From: an uncultured Pelagibacteraceae bacterium
GTDB lineage: Bacteria > Pseudomonadota > Alphaproteobacteria > Pelagibacterales > Pelagibacteraceae
Direction: 5' to 3'
DNA: 41,860 nt
NCBI GenBank assembly: GCA_902519455.1
Contig: CABYJT010000003.1
Span: 1 to 41,860, forward strand
The position numbers and the translations under genes were made by a program. This document shows, piece by piece, positions 17,865 through 26,929 of the stretch. The first letter of the stretch is position 1. Every line of letters begins with the position of its first letter. The notes beneath the pieces are model-generated. The model was not told the origin of the DNA. It saw only the letters and a list, made by a program, of their open reading frames with translations, and made no database searches.

Positions 17865-18754
17865 CTAGACTTATTTATTTGAGGTATAATAGTTCCAACT
17901 AGAATTATCGCTAAAGATATAAAAACATTTATTGAAATTGGAGAGTCGAGTATTAACCAAGACATTGTTGCACCAATAGGGCCTGTTAAAGGATACATCA
18001 AACTAATTCTACCTATTGGAACTCTTCTAAGAGCAAAATTATAAAACAAATATGCTCCAAACGTTATACAAGATAAAGTTATAGCCGCTAAAACTGGTGG
18101 TGAAAAATTTAAATAATTTTGATATTCAAAACTTGAATTAGGCCAAATTACAAAAAGAACTAACAAAGATAGTATAGCACCAATAAAATACTGATAAGTA
18201 TTGACTCCCAATTGATCAACTTTAGTTTGCATAAATCTTCTTCCCAAAACTTCATTTACAGAAACGCATATCATTCCTAAAAAAATTATCAAATCACCAA
18301 TATAATTTCCTTGTCCTGATTTTGTTTGACTTGTAAGTAGAATTAAGGTTCCAATAATTGTTATAAAGGCTCCAATAATTACTTTTATTTCAATTTTTTC
18401 TTTTAAAAAAAGTCTTGCAATAAATGGTTGCCATATTGGCAAAGTGCTAATTAAAGCAACTCCATTTACTGGTGAGGTTAGTAGAAGACCAATATGAAAA
18501 CTTAAAGTCACTAAAAAAGGATTTAATAAACCCATTAAGAAAGGAGTAAAACCAATTTTTTTAATTTTTAAATCTGCCCTCATGATCAAAGCAAAAATTA
18601 ACATCAAACTAAATGCTAAGGAGAATCGTACTGCCATTAAATCCATTACATAAAATTCCTGTAATGCTAATTTTACAAACGGCGGACCTGACCCAAACCC
18701 TATTACTGCTACAAACATAGAAACGTAGCCAATATTATTTTTAAGAAAATTCAT
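17861..18754 (-). CDS. EamA/DMT-superfamily transporter
   Basis: About ten TM segments in two repeats; LMYPLTGPIGATMSWLIL; tail-to-tail overlap with dctM. Confidence 0.85.
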   Translation of the reverse strand: MNFLKNNIGYVSMFVAVIGFGSGPPFVKLALQEFYVMDLMAVRFSLAFSLMLIFALIMRADLKIKKIGFTPFLMGLLNPFLVTLSFHIGLLLTSPVNGVALISTLPIWQPFIARLFLKEKIEIKVIIGAFITIIGTLILLTSQTKSGQGNYIGDLIIFLGMICVSVNEVLGRRFMQTKVDQLGVNTYQYFIGAILSLLVLFVIWPNSSFEYQNYLNFSPPVLAAITLSCITFGAYLFYNFALRRVPIGRISLMYPLTGPIGATMSWLILDSPISINVFISLAIILVGTIIPQINKSS

Positions 18755-18819
18755 AGAATTACAAAATTATGGATATCACAATTATAGACATATAAAAATT
18801 TTAGTTTAAGGTTACATTA

Positions 18820-20271
18820 GTGAGTCAGAATATAGAATTAAAAAATTTTGAATTAGCCACAGTTAACCCAAGCAACAAAACATGGACATCAATTGATTTA
18901 TTTTGCTTTTGGGCTAATAGCATCCAAACCATTGCAGGTTTTGCGTTAATAGCCTCTTTATATTTAATATATAATCTTAGTACTGTAATAGTCTTAACTT
19001 CTTCATTAGCCGCCTCTATATTAATTTATTTTTTTATATCATTGATCGGCAAACCATCACAAAAGCATGGATTACCTTTTCCTGTTATGCTCAGAATATC
19101 AATGGGCTTAAATGGAGCCAAATACTTAAGTCTTTTAAGATCTGTTATTGGAGTGTTTATGTTCGGCATTCAAACATTTTTTATTTCAAAATCAATTACA
19201 TATCTAATTAGAATTTTTATATACTATAACCTAGATAGTCAAATTCTAGATGGTCAAGTATTTTTAGCTTTCTTTCTTGGATTAAATATTATTGATTGGA
19301 TTTCATTAATACTAACTTTTGTCATTCAGTATTTTTTATTTACAAATGGACAAAGGTTTAATCAAAGATTTTTACAGTTTTCAGCCATCTTTGTTTATTT
19401 AGGTTTGTTTGTCTTTTTTTTAATTTTAACTTCTGAAAATCACACACAAATTTTTGAGTCTCTTAAATCGAATACAACAGAGGGAAATTTTTTTTCAAAA
19501 TCAAATTTTTTACCTTTTGTAGTTTTAACAGGAACAATTTTCTCTTACTTCTCAATTGTGTTGTTAAATTTCGGAGATTTTTCTAGATATGTCAAAACAG
19601 AAAAGGATCTAAAATTGGGAAACCTAAATCTTTTTCTAAATATGATTTTGTTTTCATTTTTAGCAACATCTATAGTTGTTGGAGTAGATGTTGTTTTAAA
19701 TCAAAAGCTTATTGTTGTTGATCAAATATTGACTAAGCCAATGGATATTATTGGAAAATTAGACAATACTGGCTTAACGGTCTTTGCTCTGATTTTTATT
19801 ATTTTTTCGTCTCTATCTACTAATTTAATTTCTAATTATGTCCCTACGCAAAATAGTATAATAAATTTTATTCCTAATAATTTAGATCTCAAAACTTCTG
19901 GAGTATTAATTTTAATAATTGGTTTTATTGCCGGAGGTTTGTGGCCCTCTATTTTAAGTCAAATAGGTGTAATAAATATTATAGATAGCCTTGCAGCATT
20001 TTTTGGCCCAATATTTGCAATAATAATTACTGACTACCACCTGGTGAAAAAAGGGAAAGTAAATCACAAAGATCTGTTTTTTTTGAGAGATGGGAATGAA
20101 TATATGTACTCAAATGGTTGGAACTATAAAGCTATGTATTCACTTGTTATAGGTTTTATTTTCTCTTTTTCATTATTATGGAATATCAATTTCTCAGATA
20201 TAAAATCATTTTCTTGGATATTAGGATTTGTCGTATCGTTTTTTATATATTATCTTCTAGCTGAAAAATAA
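18820..20271 (+). CDS. NCS1-family permease (cytosine/purine/hydantoin-type), GTG start
   Basis: Multi-TM protein; FCFWANSIQTIAGF, LPFPVMLRISMGLNGAKYLSLLR, FFGPIFAIIITDY typical of NCS1. Confidence 0.8.
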   Translation: MSQNIELKNFELATVNPSNKTWTSIDLFCFWANSIQTIAGFALIASLYLIYNLSTVIVLTSSLAASILIYFFISLIGKPSQKHGLPFPVMLRISMGLNGAKYLSLLRSVIGVFMFGIQTFFISKSITYLIRIFIYYNLDSQILDGQVFLAFFLGLNIIDWISLILTFVIQYFLFTNGQRFNQRFLQFSAIFVYLGLFVFFLILTSENHTQIFESLKSNTTEGNFFSKSNFLPFVVLTGTIFSYFSIVLLNFGDFSRYVKTEKDLKLGNLNLFLNMILFSFLATSIVVGVDVVLNQKLIVVDQILTKPMDIIGKLDNTGLTVFALIFIIFSSLSTNLISNYVPTQNSIINFIPNNLDLKTSGVLILIIGFIAGGLWPSILSQIGVINIIDSLAAFFGPIFAIIITDYHLVKKGKVNHKDLFFLRDGNEYMYSNGWNYKAMYSLVIGFIFSFSLLWNINFSDIKSFSWILGFVVSFFIYYLLAEK

Positions 20272-20273
20272 TT

Positions 20274-21278
20274 ATGAAAGCTTTAGTTTATACTGGCGTT
20301 GAAAAATTGATTTACAGAGAAGAAAAAGATCCCGTAGAGACAAGTGGAGAAAGTATATTAAAAGTTCATGCTTCAGGAATATGTGGATCTGATATGCACG
20401 CGTATCATGGAAAAGACGAAAGACGAATTCCTCCATTAATAATTGGTCACGAGGTGAGTGGTGTAATACAAAATGGCAAATTCCAAGGAAAAAATGTTGT
20501 ATTAAATCCCTTAATAACATGCGGAAAGTGTGAATATTGCACAAGTGGGCGAGAACATTTATGCCCACATAGAGTTCTTTTAGGAATGAACAGACCTTAC
20601 GAGAGACAAGGAGTTTTTGCAGAATTGGTTTCTTCTCCTAATCAAAATATATATGAGGTACCAGATCATTTAGATCTTAATGAAGCGGCTATAGCAGAAC
20701 CAACTGCAGTCTCACTACACGCTGTACTTATGGGGGAAAACTCTCTTAAAAAACCTCTTTCTGAGTGCAGAACTTTAGTTCAGGGCGCCGGAGCAATAGG
20801 ATTATTGTGCTCTCTAATATTATCGAAAATCAAGGGGAATAAAAATATTATTATGTCAGACCCCAATAATCTGAGACTAAGTGAATGTGCAAAATATTTT
20901 GATGGTAAGTTTGTTAACCCATTAGACAAAGAAGTGCAAAATGACAGCTTCGATGTTGTATTTGATACAGTTGGTTTAGAAGTTTCAAGACAACAAGCTA
21001 TATCAGTTATTAAACCTGGAGGCACAATAATACATATTGGATTAACCCAACCAGCAGGGCAGTTTAATTTTAGAAAAGCAACTCTTCAAGAGGTAACTTT
21101 TATTGGTACATATTGTTATACTAATAAAGATTTTGAACATACAATCAAAATTTTAGCTGACAATAAAATTGGCAAACTAGATTGGATAGAATATAGGGAA
21201 TTAAAGAAAGGTGCAGAGGCCTTTAAACAAATTCATGACGGAACTTGTTCTTCACCAAAAATTATTCTTTTACCTTAA
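20274..21278 (+). CDS. Zinc-dependent alcohol dehydrogenase (MDR family, sorbitol/threonine dehydrogenase-like)
   Basis: GICGSDMHAYHG, GHEVSGVI, structural zinc motif CGKCEYCTSGREHLC, GAGAIGLL. Confidence 0.92.
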   Translation: MKALVYTGVEKLIYREEKDPVETSGESILKVHASGICGSDMHAYHGKDERRIPPLIIGHEVSGVIQNGKFQGKNVVLNPLITCGKCEYCTSGREHLCPHRVLLGMNRPYERQGVFAELVSSPNQNIYEVPDHLDLNEAAIAEPTAVSLHAVLMGENSLKKPLSECRTLVQGAGAIGLLCSLILSKIKGNKNIIMSDPNNLRLSECAKYFDGKFVNPLDKEVQNDSFDVVFDTVGLEVSRQQAISVIKPGGTIIHIGLTQPAGQFNFRKATLQEVTFIGTYCYTNKDFEHTIKILADNKIGKLDWIEYRELKKGAEAFKQIHDGTCSSPKIILLP

Positions 21279-21323
21279 AGTTAAATTTTAAATTATAGTT
21301 GATAATTAAAAATATTTAATTAT

Positions 21324-21986
21324 ATGAAAAGAGTGTTAATAAAATTTATCAAAATAATAATAATTTATTTTTTATTTATATCCTCGGTTTGTGCTGAAAA
21401 ACTAATGGTTTTCGATTTTACTGAGGAGGAATTAAATTCATTACAAGTCAGGAAAGTAAGAGGAGCTGATGCAAAAACATTATATTCTATAGGAAGTAAT
21501 GAGAACGGAAATTATTTAAAAGCAGAAGCAGTAAATGCAGCTTCAGGAGTAGGTAAAGAAATAAAAATTAATTTAGACAAAACCCCTTTTATAAATATTA
21601 CCTGGAAGATTGAAAAAGATCTTAAAGGTATAAAAGAAAATACCAAAAAAGGTCATGATTTTGCTGCTAGAGTTTTTGTAATCAAAAAAACTGGCGCAAC
21701 ACCACTATCAAATAGAGCTATAAACTATGTTTTTTCAAGCAATTCAAATGTAGGAGAAACATGGCCCAGCCCTTATACAAAGAAATCTATCGATAGCGTT
21801 CTGGCTTCAACAAAGTCAAATTTAAATGAATGGGTCACAGTAAGAGCTAATGTAAAGGAAGATTTTAAAAAATTTCATGATTTAGACGTTGAAGAGCTTT
21901 CAGGAATTGCAATTATGGCAGATACCGATAATTCAAAACTAACCGCAGTTAGTTATTACCAAAATATTTTTTTTTCTTCTGAGTAA
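21324..21986 (+). CDS. Exported DUF3047-like protein
   Basis: Signal peptide; ITWKIEKDL...HDFAARVFVIKK...AINYVFSSN and IAIMADTDNS resemble DUF3047. Confidence 0.7.
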   Translation: MKRVLIKFIKIIIIYFLFISSVCAEKLMVFDFTEEELNSLQVRKVRGADAKTLYSIGSNENGNYLKAEAVNAASGVGKEIKINLDKTPFINITWKIEKDLKGIKENTKKGHDFAARVFVIKKTGATPLSNRAINYVFSSNSNVGETWPSPYTKKSIDSVLASTKSNLNEWVTVRANVKEDFKKFHDLDVEELSGIAIMADTDNSKLTAVSYYQNIFFSSE

Positions 21987-21990
21987 AATT

Positions 21991-22128
21991 TTAATTAAGA
22001 TACTTTTTTAAACCAAAACTTAATAAAGACAGTATTATTGCAGCCAAAACATCAAGGATTGGAGTGGCTTCTGGATATCCGAAATTCCATAATATAACAC
22101 CAATTAACCAAATTATATAAATTTTCAT
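21991..22128 (-). CDS. Small single-pass membrane protein (45 aa), hypothetical
   Basis: MKIYIIWLIGVILWNFGYPEATPILDVLAAIILSLLSFGLKKYLN read on the minus strand; fills an intergenic gap; below the ORF-track size cutoff. Confidence 0.5.
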   Translation of the reverse strand: MKIYIIWLIGVILWNFGYPEATPILDVLAAIILSLLSFGLKKYLN

Positions 22129-22181
22129 ATTGTATTAATCATTAGTATAAAAAATATTTCCACTTTGATATTGTTATTTTT

Positions 22182-22577
22182 ATGAAAAAATTTAAATCAA
22201 GTTTTAATGTATACTATGAGGATACAGATGCTGGTGGAGTAGTTTATTACGCAAATTATTTAAAATTTATAGAGCGTGCTAGAACTGATGCTATAGCATC
22301 TGTAAATTTTACAAATTCTAAACTGAGAGAAAATTATGGAATATATATAATTGTTAAATCTTGTAATTTAAATTTTATAAAACCTTCAAGGTTAGAAGAT
22401 AAACTTGATATTTTTTCTGAAATTGTAGAAGTAAAGAATGTATCAATTAAAATGAAGCAAGACATTTTTATAAAAGATAATTTAATTCTAACTGCAGATG
22501 TTCATTTGGCTACAATCAATAAAGAGGGTAAACCAATCAAAATGCCTGAAAAACTTAAAGAACTATTAATTAAATAG
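22182..22577 (+). CDS. ybgC: YbgC-like acyl-CoA thioesterase (hotdog fold, 4HBT)
   Basis: VYYEDTDAGGVVYYANYLKFIERARTDAI signature. Confidence 0.9.
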   Translation: MKKFKSSFNVYYEDTDAGGVVYYANYLKFIERARTDAIASVNFTNSKLRENYGIYIIVKSCNLNFIKPSRLEDKLDIFSEIVEVKNVSIKMKQDIFIKDNLILTADVHLATINKEGKPIKMPEKLKELLIK

Positions 22578-23244
22578 TATTTTTAATTTTAACAAATAAA
22601 TTAGTCATTTTATTTACGTTAATTCTACCTGTATTTACGTTTCTTGGACTTGGGTGATAAGAGCCTACCAATAAAATATTATTCGGGAGTTTAAAGAATT
22701 TACTATGCCCAAATTTAACATTTGAATTAATTTTGTGATGTTTTTTGTAAAACTCTAAACAAGCATCAAAGGCTATTTTCCCAAGAGCAACAACAATTTT
22801 TAAATTTTCTAAGTATTCAATTTCTTTATTAAAATATTTAAAACAAGTATTTAACTCTTTTTTTGTAGGTTTATCTCCAGGTGGGACACATTTTAAAGCA
22901 GTAGTTATAAATATGTCTTTTAATTTAAGTCCATCATTTCTGTGGTCTGAATTTGGCTGGTTAGATAACTTTGCCTTATAAAGACATTTGTATAAAAAAT
23001 CAGACGATCTATCTCCTGTAAAAACTCTTCCAGTTCTATTGCCACCGTGTGCAGCTGGTGCTAAACCAACAAATAAAATTCTAGCTTTTGGGTCACCAAA
23101 CCCTGTTATTGGTTTCCCCCAATATTTTTCATTTATATATTGTTTTCTTTTTTCTTTAGCTATCTTTTTTCTAAAACTTACCAACCTAGGGCATTTTTTG
23201 CAGCTCACTATCAAATTTTCAAGCTTTTCAAAATGATTAGACAT
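22570..23244 (-). CDS. Uracil-DNA glycosylase superfamily, family 5 (UDGb)-like
   Basis: N-terminal CKKCPRL, VGLAPAAHGGNRTGRVFTGDRSS, GSYHPSPRNVNTGR. Confidence 0.88.
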   Translation of the reverse strand: MSNHFEKLENLIVSCKKCPRLVSFRKKIAKEKRKQYINEKYWGKPITGFGDPKARILFVGLAPAAHGGNRTGRVFTGDRSSDFLYKCLYKAKLSNQPNSDHRNDGLKLKDIFITTALKCVPPGDKPTKKELNTCFKYFNKEIEYLENLKIVVALGKIAFDACLEFYKKHHKINSNVKFGHSKFFKLPNNILLVGSYHPSPRNVNTGRINVNKMTNLFVKIKNTI

Positions 23245-23293
23245 AAATATTAATTTTTAATCTTTATGTCTTATACTATAATTAAAATAGATT

Positions 23294-24148
23294 ATGAATG
23301 TAGGTTTTATTGGTGTTGGCTATATGGGTTATGGGATAGCCAAAAATATTTTAAAAAAAGGAAATAACTTATTTGTTATTGCAAATAAAAAAAGGGCGCC
23401 AATAGATAAAATTGTGGGTGATGGAGCGGTTGAAGTAAACTCTTATGATGAACTGTGCGAAAAAAATTTAGATGCGCTATTTCTTTGCGTAACAAATACA
23501 CCAATCGCTCTGAGTATTGCTGAAAAAGTCTCTACTTTACTTAAAAATAAAACATTAATTATTGATGTTACAACACATAACCAAAATGGCTCAATTCAAA
23601 TGGAACAGATTTTTTCAAAACAAAAAATTAACTACATCGAATGTCCTGTGATGGGGGGTCCCGTTCAAGCAGAAGAAGGTGTTTGTGGAGGTATTGTTGG
23701 AGCATCAGAGGAAAATTTTAAACAATCTGAAGTTTATTTAAAAACTTTTTGTAAAGATTATTTCCATTTCGGAGAAGTGGGTAAAGGAGCAAAGTCAAAG
23801 TTACTAAATAATTTTTTGTCACTCGGTACTGCAACAAATGTTATTGAATTCATCAAAAGCGCAAAAAAATTAGATATTGATTTAGAAAAACTTTTTGCAG
23901 TAGCAAAATTAGGATCTGGAAACTCAACAGCTTTAAATAGAATTTTTGATAATGTGCTTAAAGACGATTATACTGGATTTAAATTTTCAACTTCCAATAC
24001 TTTAAAAGATCTTACTTATATTCATGAAATGCTAAAAGATTTAGGTAATGCAGAAAAATTAGCTGATGTAAAAAAATCTTTTTACAAAAAAGCAGTAGAA
24101 GATGGTAATGGAGATTTATTCATAAGTGAATTAATACAAAAAGATTAA
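23294..24148 (+). CDS. NAD(P)-dependent beta-hydroxyacid dehydrogenase (HIBADH-like)
   Basis: VGFIGVGYMGYGIAKNIL, ECPVMGGPVQAEEG, GAKSKLLNNFL. Confidence 0.88.
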   Translation: MNVGFIGVGYMGYGIAKNILKKGNNLFVIANKKRAPIDKIVGDGAVEVNSYDELCEKNLDALFLCVTNTPIALSIAEKVSTLLKNKTLIIDVTTHNQNGSIQMEQIFSKQKINYIECPVMGGPVQAEEGVCGGIVGASEENFKQSEVYLKTFCKDYFHFGEVGKGAKSKLLNNFLSLGTATNVIEFIKSAKKLDIDLEKLFAVAKLGSGNSTALNRIFDNVLKDDYTGFKFSTSNTLKDLTYIHEMLKDLGNAEKLADVKKSFYKKAVEDGNGDLFISELIQKD

Positions 24149-24319
24149 TTATTCCTTTTTTTTATCAGCAAATACAATAGCTATAAGCAATAATGCTGTC
24201 CAAAACATCGCCGCTAAACTTTTGATAGCACTCGTTTCAGCGCTCCATAAATCAAAAAAAAATGCTCCAATAAGAATTCCAATTATATAAATAATTACTA
24301 CTAATCTAGTCTGAGTCAT
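24149..24319 (-). CDS. Small membrane protein (56 aa), hypothetical
   Basis: MTQTRLVVIIYIIGILIGAFFFDLWSAETSAIKSLAAMFWTALLLIAIVFADKKKE, two hydrophobic stretches; start overlaps the 3' end of the DUF1289 gene; not in the ORF track. Confidence 0.6.
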   Translation of the reverse strand: MTQTRLVVIIYIIGILIGAFFFDLWSAETSAIKSLAAMFWTALLLIAIVFADKKKE

Positions 24320-24563
24320 TTATTTGCTTCTTTTTAAATAATGACATTCCATTATTTTTTTTATGTTCATACGATTCTTTGAAACTTTCTAGTTGCCATC
24401 CTTGCATTCTCATTTGAATATCTTCTAAATTTTGTTTTTTCCATTCATCTTTTGTATTTGGGTCTTTCCAAATCTTCTTTTCATCATTATTTCTACCACA
24501 GCCATAACAATATCCAGTTACAGGATCCATTTTACAAATGCTTATACATGGTGAAACTATCAT
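24306..24563 (-). CDS. DUF1289 family protein (Cys-rich N-terminus)
   Basis: SPCISICKMDPVTGYCYGCGR. Confidence 0.85.
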   Translation of the reverse strand: MIVSPCISICKMDPVTGYCYGCGRNNDEKKIWKDPNTKDEWKKQNLEDIQMRMQGWQLESFKESYEHKKNNGMSLFKKKQINDSD

Positions 24564-24602
24564 TTTTTTATATAATTATATCTTTTTACACTATTATTCT
24601 AA

Positions 24603-24631
24603 TTGGACAAATTAGATCAATACTATATAAA
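24603..24631 (+). promoter_or_regulatory. Putative sigma70-type promoter of tRNA-Leu (TTGGAC-N17-TATAAA)
   Basis: -35 24603-24608, -10 24626-24631, 17-nt spacing, placed 13 nt before the mature tRNA 5' end. Confidence 0.5.
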
Positions 24632-24644
24632 ACAGCTTAAATTT

Positions 24645-24729
24645 GGGCGAGTGGCGGAATTGGTAGACGCGTTGGTCTTAGGAACCAATAGTGCAAGCTG
24701 TGAAGGTTCGAGTCCTTTCTCGCCTACCA
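24645..24729 (+). tRNA. tRNA-Leu (anticodon UAG)
   Basis: 85 nt with CCA encoded; GGGCGAG/CTCGCCT acceptor, GGTTCGAGTCC T-arm, anticodon loop CTTAGGA, long variable arm. Confidence 0.95.
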
Positions 24730-24739
24730 TAAATAGATT

Positions 24740-26197
24740 ATGAAAGTAACAATAGAAAATAAAAAAGGTTTAGAAAAAGATCTTAAAGTACTTATAGATA
24801 AAAAAACAATCTCAGGCTTTATGGATGAGAAATATGAGCAAATAAGAAAAGATGTTGTTATAAAAGGTTTCAGACCTGGTAAGGTTCCTACTGAGATATT
24901 AAAAAGACAATTTGGTAAAGCTGTTTACGGTGAAGTAATTGATAAGTTGTTAAAAGATACAACAACTAAAGCTCTAGAAGAAAATAAAATAAAACCAGCC
25001 GGACAACCTAAAATAGATTTAAAGTCTTTTGGTGAAGGTAAAGATTTAGAATACATCATTTCAGTTACTGAACTACCCGAGGTTTCTGCTAAAGGACTAA
25101 GTTCAATTAAAGTAGATGAGTATGTTGTAAAAATTGATCCAAAAGAAACAGATAAAAGAATTAGTGAAATTGCAAAAAATCAAAATAATTTTAAAGATGC
25201 AGAAGCAAATTATAGCTCAAAAATAAATGATCTTGTAATTTTTGATTATAAAGGAACTATTGACGGCAAAGAATTTAAAGGTAACGAGGGTAAAAATACT
25301 CAATTAGTTCTTGGAAAAGATTTATTTATTAAAGGTTTTGATAAACAATTAGAGGGCGTTAAATCAGGTGACACAAAAAATATAGAAGTAAATCTACCTG
25401 AAAATTTTCCTGAAAAAGATCTTATTAACAAAAGTGCTGTTTTTGAATGCAAGATTACAGCAGTTAGAATTCCAGAAGAAGTAAAAATTAATGATGATTT
25501 TGCAAAAAATATGGGTGCAAAAGATTTAGCAAATTTAAAAGAACTTATTTCAAAACAAATTAATGATGAATATAAAAATTCATTAGCCATGATAACAAAG
25601 AAAAGTATTCTTGAGCAAATAGAGAAAGAAAAATTAGACCAATTACCCGGTAATTTAATTGAACAGGAAGTTAAAATATTATCTCAAGGAATGAAGGAAG
25701 ATGAAGTTAAAAAGAACCAAATATCACTAGAGGAACAAGCTAAAAAAAGAATTAAAACTGGATTAATCTTAAATGCTTTTGGTGAAGAAAATAAAATTAA
25801 TGTATCACAGGAAGAAATTAATGTGGAAATACAAAAACAATTTAGAATGATGCCAGGTCAAGAGAAGATTGTTAAAGATTATTATGAACAAAATCCTGCA
25901 GCCATTGATAGTTTAAGGGGACAAATTTACGAAGAAAAAATAATTGAAGAAATTAAGAAAAAAGCAAAAACTACTAAAAAAGAAATTACTAAAGAAGAGG
26001 CCGAGAAAATATTAAAAGAAGAAAATGAAAACAATATTAAAGAGCAAGCTAAAATTGCTAAAAAAGGTGGAGATGAAAAAAATAAGAAAAAAATAGATCC
26101 CAAAAAAAAAGAGGTTAAAGCAAAATCGAAAGAAACTAAAAAAACTAAAACTCCTGCATCAAAACCTAAAAAAGCAAAAAAGGTTAGCAAAAAGTAA
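24740..26197 (+). CDS. tig: Trigger factor with a long Lys-rich C-terminal tail
   Basis: [19 protein letters not shown] ribosome-binding signature, FKBP-like [16 protein letters not shown], SurA-like C-domain; upstream of clpP-clpX-lon. Confidence 0.93.
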   Translation: MKVTIENKKGLEKDLKVLIDKKTISGFMDEKYEQIRKDVVIKGFRPGKVPTEILKRQFGKAVYGEVIDKLLKDTTTKALEENKIKPAGQPKIDLKSFGEGKDLEYIISVTELPEVSAKGLSSIKVDEYVVKIDPKETDKRISEIAKNQNNFKDAEANYSSKINDLVIFDYKGTIDGKEFKGNEGKNTQLVLGKDLFIKGFDKQLEGVKSGDTKNIEVNLPENFPEKDLINKSAVFECKITAVRIPEEVKINDDFAKNMGAKDLANLKELISKQINDEYKNSLAMITKKSILEQIEKEKLDQLPGNLIEQEVKILSQGMKEDEVKKNQISLEEQAKKRIKTGLILNAFGEENKINVSQEEINVEIQKQFRMMPGQEKIVKDYYEQNPAAIDSLRGQIYEEKIIEEIKKKAKTTKKEITKEEAEKILKEENENNIKEQAKIAKKGGDEKNKKKIDPKKKEVKAKSKETKKTKTPASKPKKAKKVSKK

Positions 26198-26215
26198 TCA
26201 CAAGTTGTATAAGAT

Positions 26216-26230
26216 TAATCGAATCGATTA
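26216..26230. promoter_or_regulatory. 15-bp perfect palindrome TAATCGA-A-TCGATTA abutting the clpP start codon
   Basis: 7-bp arms around one central base; last base is the A of the ATG. Confidence 0.3.
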
Positions 26231-26841
26231 TGACTTTTAAAATTCCAGAACAATTAAATACTCTTATTCCTATGGTTGTTGAACAATCTAGTAGAGGAGA
26301 GAGGGCATACGACATTTATTCAAGACTTCTTAAAGAGAGAATTGTATTTGTGGTTGGTCCCATAAATGATGCAGTTGCATCATTAGTTACTGCTCAACTA
26401 TTATTTTTAGAGTCTGAAGACCCCAAAAAAGAAATTTCTCTATATATAAATAGTCCTGGTGGACTTGTAACAGCCGGACTTGGTATCTATGATACAATGC
26501 AATACATTAAACCAGAAATAAGTACTTTGTGTATAGGTCAAGCGGCAAGTATGGGATCGTTTTTACTTGCAGCTGGGGCTAAAGGAAAAAGGTTTTCATT
26601 ACCAAATTCTAGAATTATGGTTCATCAACCCTCTGCAGGTTTTCAAGGACAAGCAACAGATATTGAGATTCATGCTAATGAAGTTTTATCTTTAAAGAAA
26701 AGACTAAATGAAATCTATTCAAAACATACTGGAAAATCTGTAGATGAAATTAAATCAGCATTAGAGAGAGATAATTTTATGACTCCTGATAATGCAAAAA
26801 GTTTTGGTCTGATAGATAAAGTGGTAGAAAAGAGAGAATAA
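26230..26841 (+). CDS. clpP: ATP-dependent Clp protease proteolytic subunit
   Basis: [14 protein letters not shown] and [16 protein letters not shown] (catalytic Ser and His). Confidence 0.97.
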   Translation: MTFKIPEQLNTLIPMVVEQSSRGERAYDIYSRLLKERIVFVVGPINDAVASLVTAQLLFLESEDPKKEISLYINSPGGLVTAGLGIYDTMQYIKPEISTLCIGQAASMGSFLLAAGAKGKRFSLPNSRIMVHQPSAGFQGQATDIEIHANEVLSLKKRLNEIYSKHTGKSVDEIKSALERDNFMTPDNAKSFGLIDKVVEKRE

Positions 26842-26929
26842 GCCACAATATATAGTTTGTCCACAACCTCTACTTGATTACTTTGCGCCATATGTATTAA
26901 AGTATTAAAATTGATTCGAATTAAAAATT

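Noticed and set aside
25927-26190. 87-aa antisense ORF opposite the trigger factor tail
   Set aside because: The Phe/Ser/Leu-rich translation is the expected antisense of Lys-rich codons; no independent evidence.
26842-26929. Possible heat-shock sigma (RpoH) promoter in the clpP-clpX gap (CTTGATT...CCATAT)
   Set aside because: The two boxes are only about 9 nt apart, too close for an RpoH promoter; insufficient support.
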